A stretch of DNA of 40,741 nt, taken from NCBI GenBank assembly GCA_963170125.1, contig CAUJFI010000081.1, positions 1 through 40,741 of the forward strand, in the 5' to 3' direction. A model generated the notes under the pieces. That model was not told where the DNA came from and ran no database searches. It saw only the letters and a list, made by a program, of their open reading frames with translations. The translations under genes and the position numbers were made by a program. The stretch's first letter is position 1. Each line of letters begins with the position of its first letter. Origin of the DNA: Deinococcota bacterium. GTDB lineage: Bacteria; Deinococcota; Deinococci; Deinococcales; Trueperaceae. Below are positions 32,252 to 40,492 of the stretch, piece after piece.

Positions 32252-33235
32252 TCAGCGACCGCTCGGCAAGGGCAGGCTCAGCCCGATGGAGGCTGCGTAC
32301 GCCGTGCCCGTCGCTACCCGCGCCGGCGAGCTCACGCCCAGGTCGCTCCCGAGGTCGACGGTCAACTCCCATGTTCCGCCCGTGAACGCCGGCGCGCTCG
32401 CGGCGGCATGCACGCGCAAGGGGCGCAGGTCGAGGCGGAACGGTTCGTAGGCCGCGTCAAGGCCGACGCGCACGGGCCCCAGGTCCTCGACGAGGCTCGC
32501 GCGCGCGCCCACCGCGACGCCGTCAGCGGAGGTGCCCACGAGTGCCACGAACGTCCAGTCGGGCGCGCGTCCCCGCGTGAGCGTCAGTCCGACCCCGCCG
32601 CCGCCGGAGGCCGTGGCGAGGCCGGGCGCCGCGTAGCCGAGCACCACGACGAAGAGCTCGTCGTCCCCGAGCGCCCGCAGCCAGCGCAAGCGCGCCTCGC
32701 CCCGCAGCGCGACGCCGTTGGCCAGGTAGACCTCCGGGGCGACTTCCAGAACCAGGTCGCGGTTCGGTCGCCACGTGACACCGGCCTGGATGCCGAAGGC
32801 CGCGCTCGCCAGGTCTGGGCGACCCGAGGCTGCCAAGGCCTCCTGCGGGAGGAGCCGTTCGGTGCCGAACCCCGCCACGGCGAGGCGCACGGCCACCGGA
32901 CCAAGCACGCCGCGCGCCCCCAGTCGGCCCTCGGCGCTGCCGTCGGCCCTTAGCGCGCCCCACGCGTCGAAGACGACGTTGCCGATGGGGCCGAAGGCTC
33001 GGCTCGTGCTCAAGGCCAGGCCGATCTGGGGGGTCCCGGCGTAGCGCACGTCTAGCGTCGCCGTTCCGCCCTCGACCCGCATCCCTTCGAACCGGACGCC
33101 GAACGAGGCGCCGGCGGGCGCGGTGCCGGGGGAGAGCGCCCCCAGCCAGAACTTGACGCCCTGGGCGCCGGCGGTCGTGCAGACCAGGGCGATGAGCGTG
33201 GCGAGGATCAGACGCGGACCCAGGACGTTGCGCAT
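32252..33235 (-). CDS. Predicted outer-membrane beta-barrel protein
   Basis: A 327-residue exported protein with a clear signal peptide (LILATLIALVCTTAGAQG, cleavage near AGA-QG). The mature part is a run of alternating hydrophobic/polar strands rich in Gly, Ala and Val with turns (VRLAVAGFGTERLL, LRWLRALGDDELFVVVLGYAA, VGLTLTRGRAPDWTFVALVG), consistent with a transmembrane barrel of ~12-16 strands. It ends SIGLSLPLPSGR, not in the aromatic residue usual for BamA substrates. No family is recognised. Start ATG 33235 with TAGCGT 5 bases upstream. Confidence 0.68.
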   Translation of the reverse strand: MRNVLGPRLILATLIALVCTTAGAQGVKFWLGALSPGTAPAGASFGVRFEGMRVEGGTATLDVRYAGTPQIGLALSTSRAFGPIGNVVFDAWGALRADGSAEGRLGARGVLGPVAVRLAVAGFGTERLLPQEALAASGRPDLASAAFGIQAGVTWRPNRDLVLEVAPEVYLANGVALRGEARLRWLRALGDDELFVVVLGYAAPGLATASGGGGVGLTLTRGRAPDWTFVALVGTSADGVAVGARASLVEDLGPVRVGLDAAYEPFRLDLRPLRVHAAASAPAFTGGTWELTVDLGSDLGVSSPARVATGTAYAASIGLSLPLPSGR

Positions 33236-33240
33236 GCCAG

Positions 33241-33246
33241 ACGCTA
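33241..33246 (-). promoter_or_regulatory. -10 box of the barrel gene (leaderless)
   Basis: TAGCGT on the minus strand ends 5 bases before the ATG at 33235, without a ribosome-binding site. The divergent glgP promoter is about 75 bases away. Confidence 0.4.
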
Positions 33247-33320
33247 ACCCGTCCGCGGTCGCGGGACGGCGTTGCGCCGTCGAGCGGCGGCGGGGCCTCC
33301 GGCAGACTTCACGGTCACGG

Positions 33321-33329
33321 TGTTAGACT
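33321..33329 (+). promoter_or_regulatory. glgP promoter (extended -10)
   Basis: TGT plus TAGACT fits TGnTAnnnT. Transcription from about 33336 would give a ~79-base leader, which contains a long hairpin (33351-33383) and no recognisable ribosome-binding site before the ATG at 33415. Confidence 0.45.
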
Positions 33330-33350
33330 GCCGTCCGCCCTAGCGGCCTT

Positions 33351-33383
33351 GGCGCCGACCGGCCGTTCCAGGCCGCCGGCGCC
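33351..33383 (+). promoter_or_regulatory. Hairpin in the glgP leader
   Basis: GGCGCCG (33351-33357) pairs with CGGCGCC (33377-33383), enclosing GGCC-gttcca-GGCC, so the RNA would form a two-part stem. It lies 31 bases before the ATG and is not followed by a T-tract. Confidence 0.4.
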
Positions 33384-33414
33384 ACACGCGACACGAAGCG
33401 AGCACCCCTGAATC

Positions 33415-35970
33415 ATGAACATCCTCGGTCGACTGACACTCCTTCCTAGACTGCCCGAACCGCTCGCGCGCCTCGAAGAGCTCGCGCACGACCTCTACTG
33501 GAGCTGGCGCTCCGACGCCAGGCGCGTCTTCCGCCGCCTCGACGTCGGCCTCTGGGAGGTCTGCGGGCACAACCCGGTCGCCATGCTCCGCGACATCGCT
33601 CAGGAGCGCCTAGACGCGGCCGCGCTCGACCCCGACTTCCTGGCCGAGTACGCGGCCGTCATGGCGCGATACGACGCCTACCTCACGAGCAGGAGCTGGT
33701 TCGACAGCACCGTTGCCGGCGGTGCCGGTAACGGCGACCACCTCTACGCCTACCTCTGCGCCGAGTACGGTTGGAGCGAGGCGATCGCGCTCTACTCAGG
33801 CGGTCTCGGCGTGCTGGCGGGCGACCACACGAAGGCGGCCTCCGACCTCGGCGTGCCGCTGGTGGCGGTCGGCCTCTACTACCCGGAGGGTTACTTCCAT
33901 CAACGGGTCGGCCCGGACGGACGTCAGGAGGCCGTCTACCAGCGCTCGAGTCCCGCCGCGCTCCCCTTCCGACCCGCGCTGGACGCGCTCGGACGACGCG
34001 CCGCGATAACCGTGGAGATCTTCGGACGCCAAGTGCTCGTGCAGGCGTGGGAAGTGCGCGTCGGCAAGGTCCGCGTTCTGCTGCTCGACGTCGATGTGGA
34101 CGGCAACGACCCCGCCGATCGCAAGCTCCTCTGCCGCCTGTACGGCGGCGACCAGCGGACCCGCGTGGCCCAGGAGATGGTCCTCGGCATCGGTGGGGTG
34201 CGCATGCTGAGGGCGCTCGACGTGCGGCCTAGCGCTTGGCACATGAACGAGGGGCACTCGGCGTTCTCCGTTCTGGAGCGGTGCCGGGAGCTCGTCGCGG
34301 GCGGCCTGCCGTTCCCGGCGGCGCGCGCGAGCGTGACGGCGGCGACCGTGTTCACCGTCCACACCCCGATCGCCGCCGGCAACGACGCCTTCGGCTTCGA
34401 CCTCGTCGACCAAGGTTTCGGGCAGTTCTTCGAGGGGCTGGGGCTCACCCAGGCCCAGTTCAACGACCTGGGCGGCGCCGACCTCGGCTGGGGGCCGGTC
34501 TTCAGCATGCCGGCCCTCGCCATCCGCTTCTCGTCGGGGCGCAACGGCGTCGCGGCCCTGCACGGCGACACGAGCAGGCACATCTGGTCGCGGCTCTGGG
34601 AGGGAGTGCCGGTGGCCGAGGTCCCGATCGGGCACGTGACCAACGGCGTGCACATCGCTACCTGGACGTCCCCGGAGATCATCGACCTGATCGGCGACGT
34701 GGTGGGGCCCGACTGGCGCGAGCGCACGGACGACCCGGAAGCGTGGCGCGCCTTCGAGGCGCTACCGCCCGCCACGCTCTGGCAGGTGAGGCGCCAGATG
34801 AAGGCGCGCAGCGTGCGCTTCTTGCGTAGGCGCCTCCTTAGCCAGTTGAGCCGCCACGAGGCGAGCCCGACGACGCTGCACGACACGAACACGCTGTTCG
34901 ACCCTGACGCGCTGACGATCGGCTTCGCCCGCCGCTTCGCCAGCTACAAGCGCGCCACGCTGATCTTCTCCGACCTCGACCGTCTGGCGGCCATCATGAC
35001 GAGCCTGGAGCGCCCCGTGCAGCTCGTGTTCGCGGGCAAGGCCCATCCGGCCGACGCTGAGGGCCAACAGCTCATCGCGCGCATCCACAACCTCTCGCAC
35101 GATCCGCGCTTCCAGGGCAGGGTCCTCTTCGTCGAGGATTACGACATGGCGATCGGGCGCACGCTGACGCGGGGTGTCGACGTGTGGCTCAACAACCCCC
35201 GCCGTCCGCTCGAGGCGTCGGGCACGAGCGGCATGAAGGCCGCCATGAACGGCGTGCTGAACCTCTCCATCCTCGATGGTTGGTGGCCGGAGGGGTTCGA
35301 CGGCACCAACGGCTGGGCCATCGGCACCGGCCGGACCTACCAGGACGACGCACGCTCCGACGCCGCCGACGCCGACGCGCTCTACGACCTCCTCGAGCGC
35401 GAGGTCGTCCCACTCTATTACCAGCGCGACGCCCAAGGTGTCCCTGACGCCTGGATGCGGCGGTCGGCCGACGCCATCGCGACGATCTCGCCGCGCTTCA
35501 ACGCGCAGCGCATGGTCCGCGAGTACGTCGAGAGCTACTACGTCCCCGCGAGCGAGCGCGGCGCCGAGTTGAGCGCCGACGGTCACCGCAAGGCCATCGA
35601 GCTGGCCGAGTGGGCCAGGAAGGTGCGCGAGCTGTGGCCGCAGGTTCGGTTCACCGCCAGCCCGCTCGCCGAGGAGCCGTTGCGGATCGGCGACGAGGTG
35701 CAGCTCGGCGCGGAGCTGCACCTGGGCGGACTCGCCGTCGACGACGTGGTCGTGGAGATCGTCTACAGCCGGGAAGGCGACGCCCTCGAGGAGCGGCTGG
35801 AGCGCGTGCGTATGGAGGCGCTTGGCGACCGCGCCCCGGACGGCACCCAGGCGTACTCGGCGCGGTTCAGGCCGAAGCTCTCCGGTCGGCTCGTCTACGG
35901 CGCGCGTGTCGTGGCCACCAACCCGCTGCTCGGCTCGCCCTTCGACGCCCACGCCCTCAAGTGGGCCTGA
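33415..35970 (+). CDS. glgP: Alpha-glucan (glycogen/maltodextrin) phosphorylase
   Basis: An 851-residue PLP-dependent phosphorylase that releases glucose 1-phosphate from glycogen or maltodextrin. It belongs to the shorter bacterial/archaeal GlgP subfamily with an N-terminal DUF3417 region (RLPEPLARLEELAHDLYWSWRSDARRVF). Then come EYGWSEAIALYSGGLGVLAGDHTKAASDLGVPLVAVGL, AWHMNEGHSAFSVLERC, HVTNGVHIATW and GFARRFASYKRATLIFSD. The PLP site is LEASGTSGMKAAMNGVLNLSILDGWWPEG, with the Schiff-base Lys in SGTSGMK. A C-terminal beta-rich segment follows. ATG 33415 has no ribosome-binding site. Downstream and convergent is pgl, giving a local glucose-phosphate theme. Confidence 0.95.
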   Translation: MNILGRLTLLPRLPEPLARLEELAHDLYWSWRSDARRVFRRLDVGLWEVCGHNPVAMLRDIAQERLDAAALDPDFLAEYAAVMARYDAYLTSRSWFDSTVAGGAGNGDHLYAYLCAEYGWSEAIALYSGGLGVLAGDHTKAASDLGVPLVAVGLYYPEGYFHQRVGPDGRQEAVYQRSSPAALPFRPALDALGRRAAITVEIFGRQVLVQAWEVRVGKVRVLLLDVDVDGNDPADRKLLCRLYGGDQRTRVAQEMVLGIGGVRMLRALDVRPSAWHMNEGHSAFSVLERCRELVAGGLPFPAARASVTAATVFTVHTPIAAGNDAFGFDLVDQGFGQFFEGLGLTQAQFNDLGGADLGWGPVFSMPALAIRFSSGRNGVAALHGDTSRHIWSRLWEGVPVAEVPIGHVTNGVHIATWTSPEIIDLIGDVVGPDWRERTDDPEAWRAFEALPPATLWQVRRQMKARSVRFLRRRLLSQLSRHEASPTTLHDTNTLFDPDALTIGFARRFASYKRATLIFSDLDRLAAIMTSLERPVQLVFAGKAHPADAEGQQLIARIHNLSHDPRFQGRVLFVEDYDMAIGRTLTRGVDVWLNNPRRPLEASGTSGMKAAMNGVLNLSILDGWWPEGFDGTNGWAIGTGRTYQDDARSDAADADALYDLLEREVVPLYYQRDAQGVPDAWMRRSADAIATISPRFNAQRMVREYVESYYVPASERGAELSADGHRKAIELAEWARKVRELWPQVRFTASPLAEEPLRIGDEVQLGAELHLGGLAVDDVVVEIVYSREGDALEERLERVRMEALGDRAPDGTQAYSARFRPKLSGRLVYGARVVATNPLLGSPFDAHALKWA

Positions 35971-36030
35971 CCGCCAGGTAGTCCCGCACAGGTAGCCCCG
36001 GCCAGGTCGGGCCAACCAGCGCAGCCGCGC

Positions 36031-36768
36031 TCAGGCGCCGTCCACGTCCGCGACGACCACGAGCCGCTCCAACGCCGTCACGGCCAGGGCGGGGTGGGCG
36101 TCGACCTCGAGCGCCGCCTCCGGCGACCACGGTGGTCCTGCCCCGACGTTCGGCGCGTCGGCCCCGAACGTCGCCGCCACGGCGGCGGCCTTGCCCGCCC
36201 CCTGCACGAGGAAGAGCACCAGCCGGCTCCGGCTCAGCGCCCTGGCGCCAAGGCTCAGGCGCTCCGCGACGGCCGCGCCGCTCGGGGCCGTCGTAGCCAA
36301 CGCGAAGCCCCCGGCGAGGGCGGCGCCCGTGCGGGGGAAGAGGCTCGCCGTGTGGCCGTCGTCGCCCAGGCCGAGGAGGGTCACGTCGAACACGGGTTCC
36401 GGGCCGAGGGCCGCCTCCAGCGCCCCTTGGTAGGCGGCGGCCGATGCCTCGCCGCTTGCCAGCTGGGGCCAGAGGTGGACGTTCTCCTCCGGCACGTCCA
36501 CGCGGTCGACGAGCGCCTCGAGCGCCGAGCGCGCGTTGCTGTTCGCATCGGTGATGGGCACCCGGCGCTCGTCGCCCCACGCGAAGTGGACGCGCTCCCA
36601 GGGCAGGTCGACCGCCGCGAGCCGACGGTAGAGGGGCAGCGGCGTCGAGCCACCGGCGAGGACCAGGCTGGCGCGCCCCCGGAGAGCGACGGCGCGGCGC
36701 AGACCGTCCACGACGAGCGGCAAGGCCGTCGCCGTCACGTCGCGCGTGTGGAGCAGCTCCGCGGTCAT
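36031..36768 (-). CDS. pgl: 6-phosphogluconolactonase
   Basis: Hydrolyses 6-phosphogluconolactone in the oxidative pentose phosphate pathway. The 245-residue protein is of the DevB/SOL type (glucosamine-6-phosphate isomerase fold). Motifs: LVLAGGSTPLPLYRRL, VHFAWGDERRVPITDANSNAR and VTLLGLGDDGHTASLFP, with the catalytic His of GDDGHTAS. The start ATG 36768 is preceded by TATACT at 5 bases (leaderless). The gene is divergent from the HD-domain gene, with both -10 boxes within 50 bases of each other, and convergent with glgP. Confidence 0.93.
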   Translation of the reverse strand: MTAELLHTRDVTATALPLVVDGLRRAVALRGRASLVLAGGSTPLPLYRRLAAVDLPWERVHFAWGDERRVPITDANSNARSALEALVDRVDVPEENVHLWPQLASGEASAAAYQGALEAALGPEPVFDVTLLGLGDDGHTASLFPRTGAALAGGFALATTAPSGAAVAERLSLGARALSRSRLVLFLVQGAGKAAAVAATFGADAPNVGAGPPWSPEAALEVDAHPALAVTALERLVVVADVDGA

Positions 36769-36773
36769 GCCGG

Positions 36774-36779
36774 AGTATA
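36774..36779 (-). promoter_or_regulatory. -10 box of pgl (leaderless)
   Basis: TATACT on the minus strand ends 5 bases before the pgl ATG (36768), without a ribosome-binding site. Confidence 0.5.
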
Positions 36780-36819
36780 GCCAGGCGCCCGGCGGACACG
36801 CCGCCGCGGGCTACCGCGT

Positions 36820-36825
36820 TACACT
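36820..36825 (+). promoter_or_regulatory. -10 box of the HD-domain gene (leaderless)
   Basis: TACACT ends 5 bases before the ATG at 36831; a C-run separates them and there is no ribosome-binding site. Confidence 0.45.
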
Positions 36826-36830
36826 CCCCC

Positions 36831-37415
36831 ATGGAACCGACACGCGAAGGCGCCCTGCGCCTCATGGAGGAGTGGACGCCCTCCGAGAGCCTACGCAAGC
36901 ACATGCTCGCCGTCGAGGCGGCGGTCAGCGCTTACGCGGAGAAGTACGGGGAGCCGAGCGAGCCGTGGGCCGTGGCCGCCTTGCTGCACGACTTCGACTA
37001 CGAGCGCTACCCCGACGTCGGGGTCGATGGGCATCCGTTCGTTGGCGTCAGGGAGCTCGAGGCGCTGGGCTACCCCCGCCTGATCCTCGATGCCATCCTC
37101 GGGCACGCGGCCGAAGTGACGGGCGTGAAGCGCGAGACCTTGCTTGCGAAGGTCCTGTTCGCCTGCGACGAACTCACCGGCCTGATAACCGCCGCCGTGC
37201 TCGTGAGGCCGGACAAGGACATCGCCGGCCTCGGCCTCTCCAGTCTCAAGAAGAAGCTCAAGGACAAGGCGTTCGCCAGGGGCGTCGACCGCGACGACGT
37301 CCGCCGGGGCGCCGAAGAGCTCGGGGTGGAGCTCGACGAGCACATGCAGTTCGTGCTCGGCGCCATGCGGGCGCGCTCGGCGGAGCTCGGGCTGGACGGC
37401 TCCCTGGCCGGCTGA
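36831..37415 (+). CDS. HD-domain hydrolase
   Basis: A 194-residue cytoplasmic protein of the HD superfamily, near the HDIG group. LRKHMLAVEAAV (His24) and LLHDFDYERYP (His53-Asp54) give the H...HD metal site, followed by ILDAILGHAAE (His) and FACDELTGLI (Asp). The rest is helical (SSLKKKLKDKAFARGVDRDDV). HD proteins of this size are phosphohydrolases acting on nucleotides; the substrate cannot be predicted. It is divergent from pgl with a leaderless-type promoter, and the lepB gene converges on it. Confidence 0.85.
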   Translation: MEPTREGALRLMEEWTPSESLRKHMLAVEAAVSAYAEKYGEPSEPWAVAALLHDFDYERYPDVGVDGHPFVGVRELEALGYPRLILDAILGHAAEVTGVKRETLLAKVLFACDELTGLITAAVLVRPDKDIAGLGLSSLKKKLKDKAFARGVDRDDVRRGAEELGVELDEHMQFVLGAMRARSAELGLDGSLAG

Positions 37416-37436
37416 GGCTCACGGGAGGCGGGTGCT

Positions 37437-38009
37437 TCAGCGGACGGCGGTCAGGGGCCAGCGCCAACCCCCAGCCTGGAACGGCGACCGGATGTGGGCG
37501 ACGACGCGTCCGCGCAGGGCGGTGAGGCTCACCGGCCCGAACTGGCGTGAGTCGCGGCTGGCGAGGGGCAGCCGGTTGTCGCCCAGGAGGAAGACCGATC
37601 CGACCGGGACGCGAGAGCTCGGGTAGGACGCGTGCGTGGCGCCGGCAGCGGCCAACCAGGGTTCGGCGAGCGCTTCGCCGTCCACCTCGACGCGTCCGTC
37701 CACCAGCGCCACCGCGTGGCCGCCGGTGGCCACCACGCGTTTGACGAGGAGGTGGCCACCGGCGGGAGCGGGAGCGCTCGCCGGGTCTGGCACGACCACG
37801 ACGGTGCCGGCGCCGGTCGCCTCCGGCATGGCGCCGAGGCTCGCCAGCAGGCGCACCAACGGCTCCCGCACGACGAGCACGACCTCGCCGTCGCTGAGCG
37901 TCGGCGCCATGCTGACGCCGGCGACGCGCATGAGCGTGACGCCCCACTGTGTGAGCCCGAGGCCCAGGAGCAGGCCGAGCGCGGCCGCGAGCAGGTGGCG
38001 GCCCCTCAA
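37437..38009 (-). CDS. lepB: Signal peptidase I
   Basis: Removes signal peptides at the outer face of the cytoplasmic membrane. In 190 residues: one N-terminal membrane segment (LLAAALGLLLGLGLTQWGVTLM), box B GVSMAPTL with nucleophile Ser33, box D LLVKRVVAT with the general base Lys90, and box E LLGDNRLPLASRDSRQFGPV. The Ser/Lys dyad is intact. The start is TTG at 38009, overlapping the stop of the patatin gene (TTGA), which implies translational coupling. The downstream HD gene is convergent. Confidence 0.93.
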   Translation of the reverse strand: MRGRHLLAAALGLLLGLGLTQWGVTLMRVAGVSMAPTLSDGEVVLVVREPLVRLLASLGAMPEATGAGTVVVVPDPASAPAPAGGHLLVKRVVATGGHAVALVDGRVEVDGEALAEPWLAAAGATHASYPSSRVPVGSVFLLGDNRLPLASRDSRQFGPVSLTALRGRVVAHIRSPFQAGGWRWPLTAVR

Positions 38010-38992
38010 GCGCGCTTCTTGCCGCCCCTACCGATAGCTCTGGCCAACGTGGTCTTGGCTATGCACGCCGCGCTCGGCTCGACAGCCTCGGGCGCCGCTG
38101 CGGGAGCCGGCGGGGGCGCGGCCTCGCCCCCGAGGTCGCGCTCGGCGCGCACGCCTTGCCAACCGCCGGCGGCCGCAAGCGCGAGCTCAGCGGCGCGCTC
38201 GCCCTCCCACACGATCTCCTCGAAGCTGGTGAAGGACTCGATGCGGTGTTTCGGCATGGGGATGCGGATGCGCAGGTCCGCCGGGTGGATCGTGGCGTTG
38301 ATGTCTACCAGGATCGACTGCTGGATGTCCGAGGCGCGGAAGAGCATCTGGGCCATGGGGTTGCGCCGCTCCAGCTTGACGGTCGCGACCATCCGCTCCC
38401 ACCAGCTCCCCTCCTGCTCGATGGTCGTGTACACGGACTGCCTCGGCGGCGTCACGTCGGACGCGATGACGCGGTTGGCGCCGAGCCAGCCGGCGGCGTT
38501 GATGGGCAGGTTGTTGATGATGCCGCCGTCGGCGAGCGTGCGGCCGCCGATCTGCACGGGCTCGAACGCCCCCGGGAAAGAGGCCGACGCGCGCACGGCG
38601 CTAACCAGGTCGCCCTCCGTCATGACGACCTCCTCGCCGGACTCGATGTCGGTCGCCACCACCGCTAGCGGCAGCTTCAGCTCCTCGAAGGTGGCGGGCA
38701 GGCGTTCGGCGAGGAAGCCGGCGAGGCGATCGCCCTTCATCAGGCCGGTCTTGAGAGACAGGTCGACGATGTCGGTCCAGTCCGTGACCGTGGCGAGCTG
38801 GTAGAGCTCCTCGGCGGAGGCGCCGCTGGCGTAGAGCGCCCCGAGGATGGCCCCCATCGACGTGCCCGCCACCACGTCGAACTTGGCGCCCGCGCGCTCT
38901 AGCACCCGCAGCACTCCGATGTGCGCGAAGCCGCGCGCCCCACCGCCCGACAGAACGAGCCCAGCACAGATATGACGTCCAGCACGCTCCAT
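38006..38992 (-). CDS. Patatin-like phospholipase (RssA-type)
   Basis: A 328-residue lipid acyl hydrolase. GLVLSGGGARGFAHIGVLRVLERAG provides the oxyanion hole, VVAGTSMGAILGALYASG the GxSxG nucleophile (Ser45), and LADGGIINNLPI the catalytic Asp155 in DGG. The sequence resembles RssA/YlbK proteins. The tail is Ala/Pro-rich (APPPAPAAAPEAVEPSA) and ends basic. The physiological lipid is unknown. The promoter has an extended -10 (TGC TAGAAT) 6 bases before the ATG, and an 18-bp palindrome lies across its -35 region. lepB overlaps its stop. Confidence 0.9.
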   Translation of the reverse strand: MERAGRHICAGLVLSGGGARGFAHIGVLRVLERAGAKFDVVAGTSMGAILGALYASGASAEELYQLATVTDWTDIVDLSLKTGLMKGDRLAGFLAERLPATFEELKLPLAVVATDIESGEEVVMTEGDLVSAVRASASFPGAFEPVQIGGRTLADGGIINNLPINAAGWLGANRVIASDVTPPRQSVYTTIEQEGSWWERMVATVKLERRNPMAQMLFRASDIQQSILVDINATIHPADLRIRIPMPKHRIESFTSFEEIVWEGERAAELALAAAGGWQGVRAERDLGGEAAPPPAPAAAPEAVEPSAACIAKTTLARAIGRGGKKRA

Positions 38993-38998
38993 GTCGCG

Positions 38999-39007
38999 AT
39001 TCTAGCA
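38999..39007 (-). promoter_or_regulatory. Promoter of the patatin gene (extended -10, leaderless)
   Basis: On the minus strand TGC plus TAGAAT ends 6 bases before the ATG at 38992. There is no ribosome-binding site. Confidence 0.55.
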
Positions 39008-39012
39008 TGGGC

Positions 39013-39030
39013 CGTACGGCGCGCCGTACG
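39013..39030. promoter_or_regulatory. 18-bp perfect palindrome, candidate operator
   Basis: CGTACGGCGCGCCGTACG is a perfect palindrome located 9 bases upstream of the patatin -10 box, covering the place of the -35 element. A dimeric repressor bound there would block the promoter. As the flanking sequence is not palindromic, a terminator is less likely. Confidence 0.5.
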
Positions 39031-39120
39031 CAACCGAGCGGCGGCACGCGGCCTCGAATCGGGCCGTGAGCCGCCGCTCGAGGACGGGTCGTCGTCCAGA
39101 GAGGAGGGCCCCGCGACGCG

Positions 39121-40413
39121 TCAGTTGCCGCTATCCTCCTCCTGGGGCTGGGCCACGACCTGCAGGGTCACGTCGACCGTGCGGGTCTCGCCGTTCCGCC
39201 AGACCTCGAGCGTCATCTCGTCGCCGGCCTTGGCGCCGATGAGGAGCTTCTGCAGGTCGGAGGGCTGCTCGATGCGCGTGCCGTTGGCGGAGAGGATAAC
39301 GTCGCCGCCCGCCGGGTAGCTGCTGTTGCCGATGGTCGCCTGGAAGGCGGGCCCCTCGATACCCGCGGCCTCGGCCGGGCCGCCATCGGCCACGTTGATG
39401 ACCATGAGGCCATGATCGGGCAGCCGCAGGACCTTCCGGGCCTCGGCCGGGATGGCCGTCACGGCGCCCACCTCGATGCCGATGCGCGGGCGGTTGACGA
39501 TGTCGAGGTTCTGAGCGTACACGCCGACGAGGCCGCCTGCGCGCATGAGCGGGAGCGCCTCGATCAGCAGCGCGCTCGGCACGGCGAAGCCGATGCCGAT
39601 GTTGCCGGCGCTGCCGCTACTCGTCATGCCCGGCACGATCATCGTGTTCACGCCGACGAGCCGACCGGCGGAGTCGAGGAGTGGACCGCCCGAGTTGCCC
39701 GGGTTGATCGCGGCGTCCGTCTGCACCATCGGAATCTCGATCTGGCCGATCGAGGGCAGCTCGCGCCCGATGGCGGAGACGATCCCCTGGGACACGCTCG
39801 ACTGCAGGCCGAAGGGGTTGCCGATCGCGATGACCTTCTGACCGACGCGCACGGCGGTGCTGTCGGCGAGCTCCAGGGACCTGGCGGCGGCGGGCATCTT
39901 GCCGCCGTCGACGAGCCTGAGGAGGGCGAGGTCGTAGTCGGGGTCGGCGCCGACGACCTCGGCGTCGTACTCGTCGTCGACGTCGGGGAAGACGACCTTG
40001 ATGGTCGCGCCTTCCACCTTCTCGACGCCGTTACTCGCGAGGGCGTTCTCGACGACGTGGTAGTTCGTCACGATCTCGTTCTCGCCCACCACGAAGCCGG
40101 AGCCGCTGCTCTGCTGCACCTGGGGCTCCTGTGGGAAGAGCTGCTGCGGGAACAGCTGCCTGAACTGCTGGGGGAGGCCCTGTAGTGGGTCTTGCACGAC
40201 GCGGCTGCCGCGCACCTCGACGTTGATAGCGACGACGCTCGGCCCCCACTGCGTGACGATGTCCACGGTGTTCTGTTCGTCCTGCAGGAGGGCCGAGGTC
40301 TCCCGCGTCGGGCTCGTCTGGGCGACAGCGGGCTTGCCTGGCAGCCAGATGGCGGTCAACGCCAACAGCAGGAGCAGGGTACCGAGGACGCTGAGCGAAC
40401 GGTTTCTGAGCAC
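39121..40413 (-). CDS. htrA: HtrA/DegP-like serine protease with PDZ domain
   Basis: An envelope quality-control protease of 430 residues. A single N-terminal hydrophobic segment (VLGTLLLLLALTAIWLPG) acts as signal anchor or signal peptide. The trypsin-like domain has His119 (TNYHVVENA), Asp161 (DPDYDLALLRL) and Ser241 (INPGNSGGPLL). One PDZ domain follows (about 330-415, GGPAEAAGIEGPAFQATI ... GGDVILSANGTRIEQPSDLQKLL). The long loop before the active-site His is Gln/Pro/Phe-rich (residues ~78-102). I chose GTG 40413, six bases after GGAGG, rather than the upstream in-frame ATG at 40482, which would place a hydrophilic extension before the signal segment. Confidence 0.93.
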   Translation of the reverse strand: MLRNRSLSVLGTLLLLLALTAIWLPGKPAVAQTSPTRETSALLQDEQNTVDIVTQWGPSVVAINVEVRGSRVVQDPLQGLPQQFRQLFPQQLFPQEPQVQQSSGSGFVVGENEIVTNYHVVENALASNGVEKVEGATIKVVFPDVDDEYDAEVVGADPDYDLALLRLVDGGKMPAAARSLELADSTAVRVGQKVIAIGNPFGLQSSVSQGIVSAIGRELPSIGQIEIPMVQTDAAINPGNSGGPLLDSAGRLVGVNTMIVPGMTSSGSAGNIGIGFAVPSALLIEALPLMRAGGLVGVYAQNLDIVNRPRIGIEVGAVTAIPAEARKVLRLPDHGLMVINVADGGPAEAAGIEGPAFQATIGNSSYPAGGDVILSANGTRIEQPSDLQKLLIGAKAGDEMTLEVWRNGETRTVDVTLQVVAQPQEEDSGN

Positions 40414-40455
40414 TGCAAACCTCCAATTAGCTCTCAGGTGGGCAGGGAGCCTGGA

Positions 40456-40477
40456 AGAGGCGCGTTCTGGCGCCTCT
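40456..40477 (-). terminator. Hairpin after the DUF368 gene
   Basis: AGAGGCGC and GCGCCTCT form an 8-bp stem with a 6-base loop, 16 bases past the DUF368 stop on the minus strand and ahead of the htrA ribosome-binding site. No T-tract, so it might instead be a feature of the htrA leader. Confidence 0.35.
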
Positions 40478-40492
40478 CTCATGTGCTGGAGG

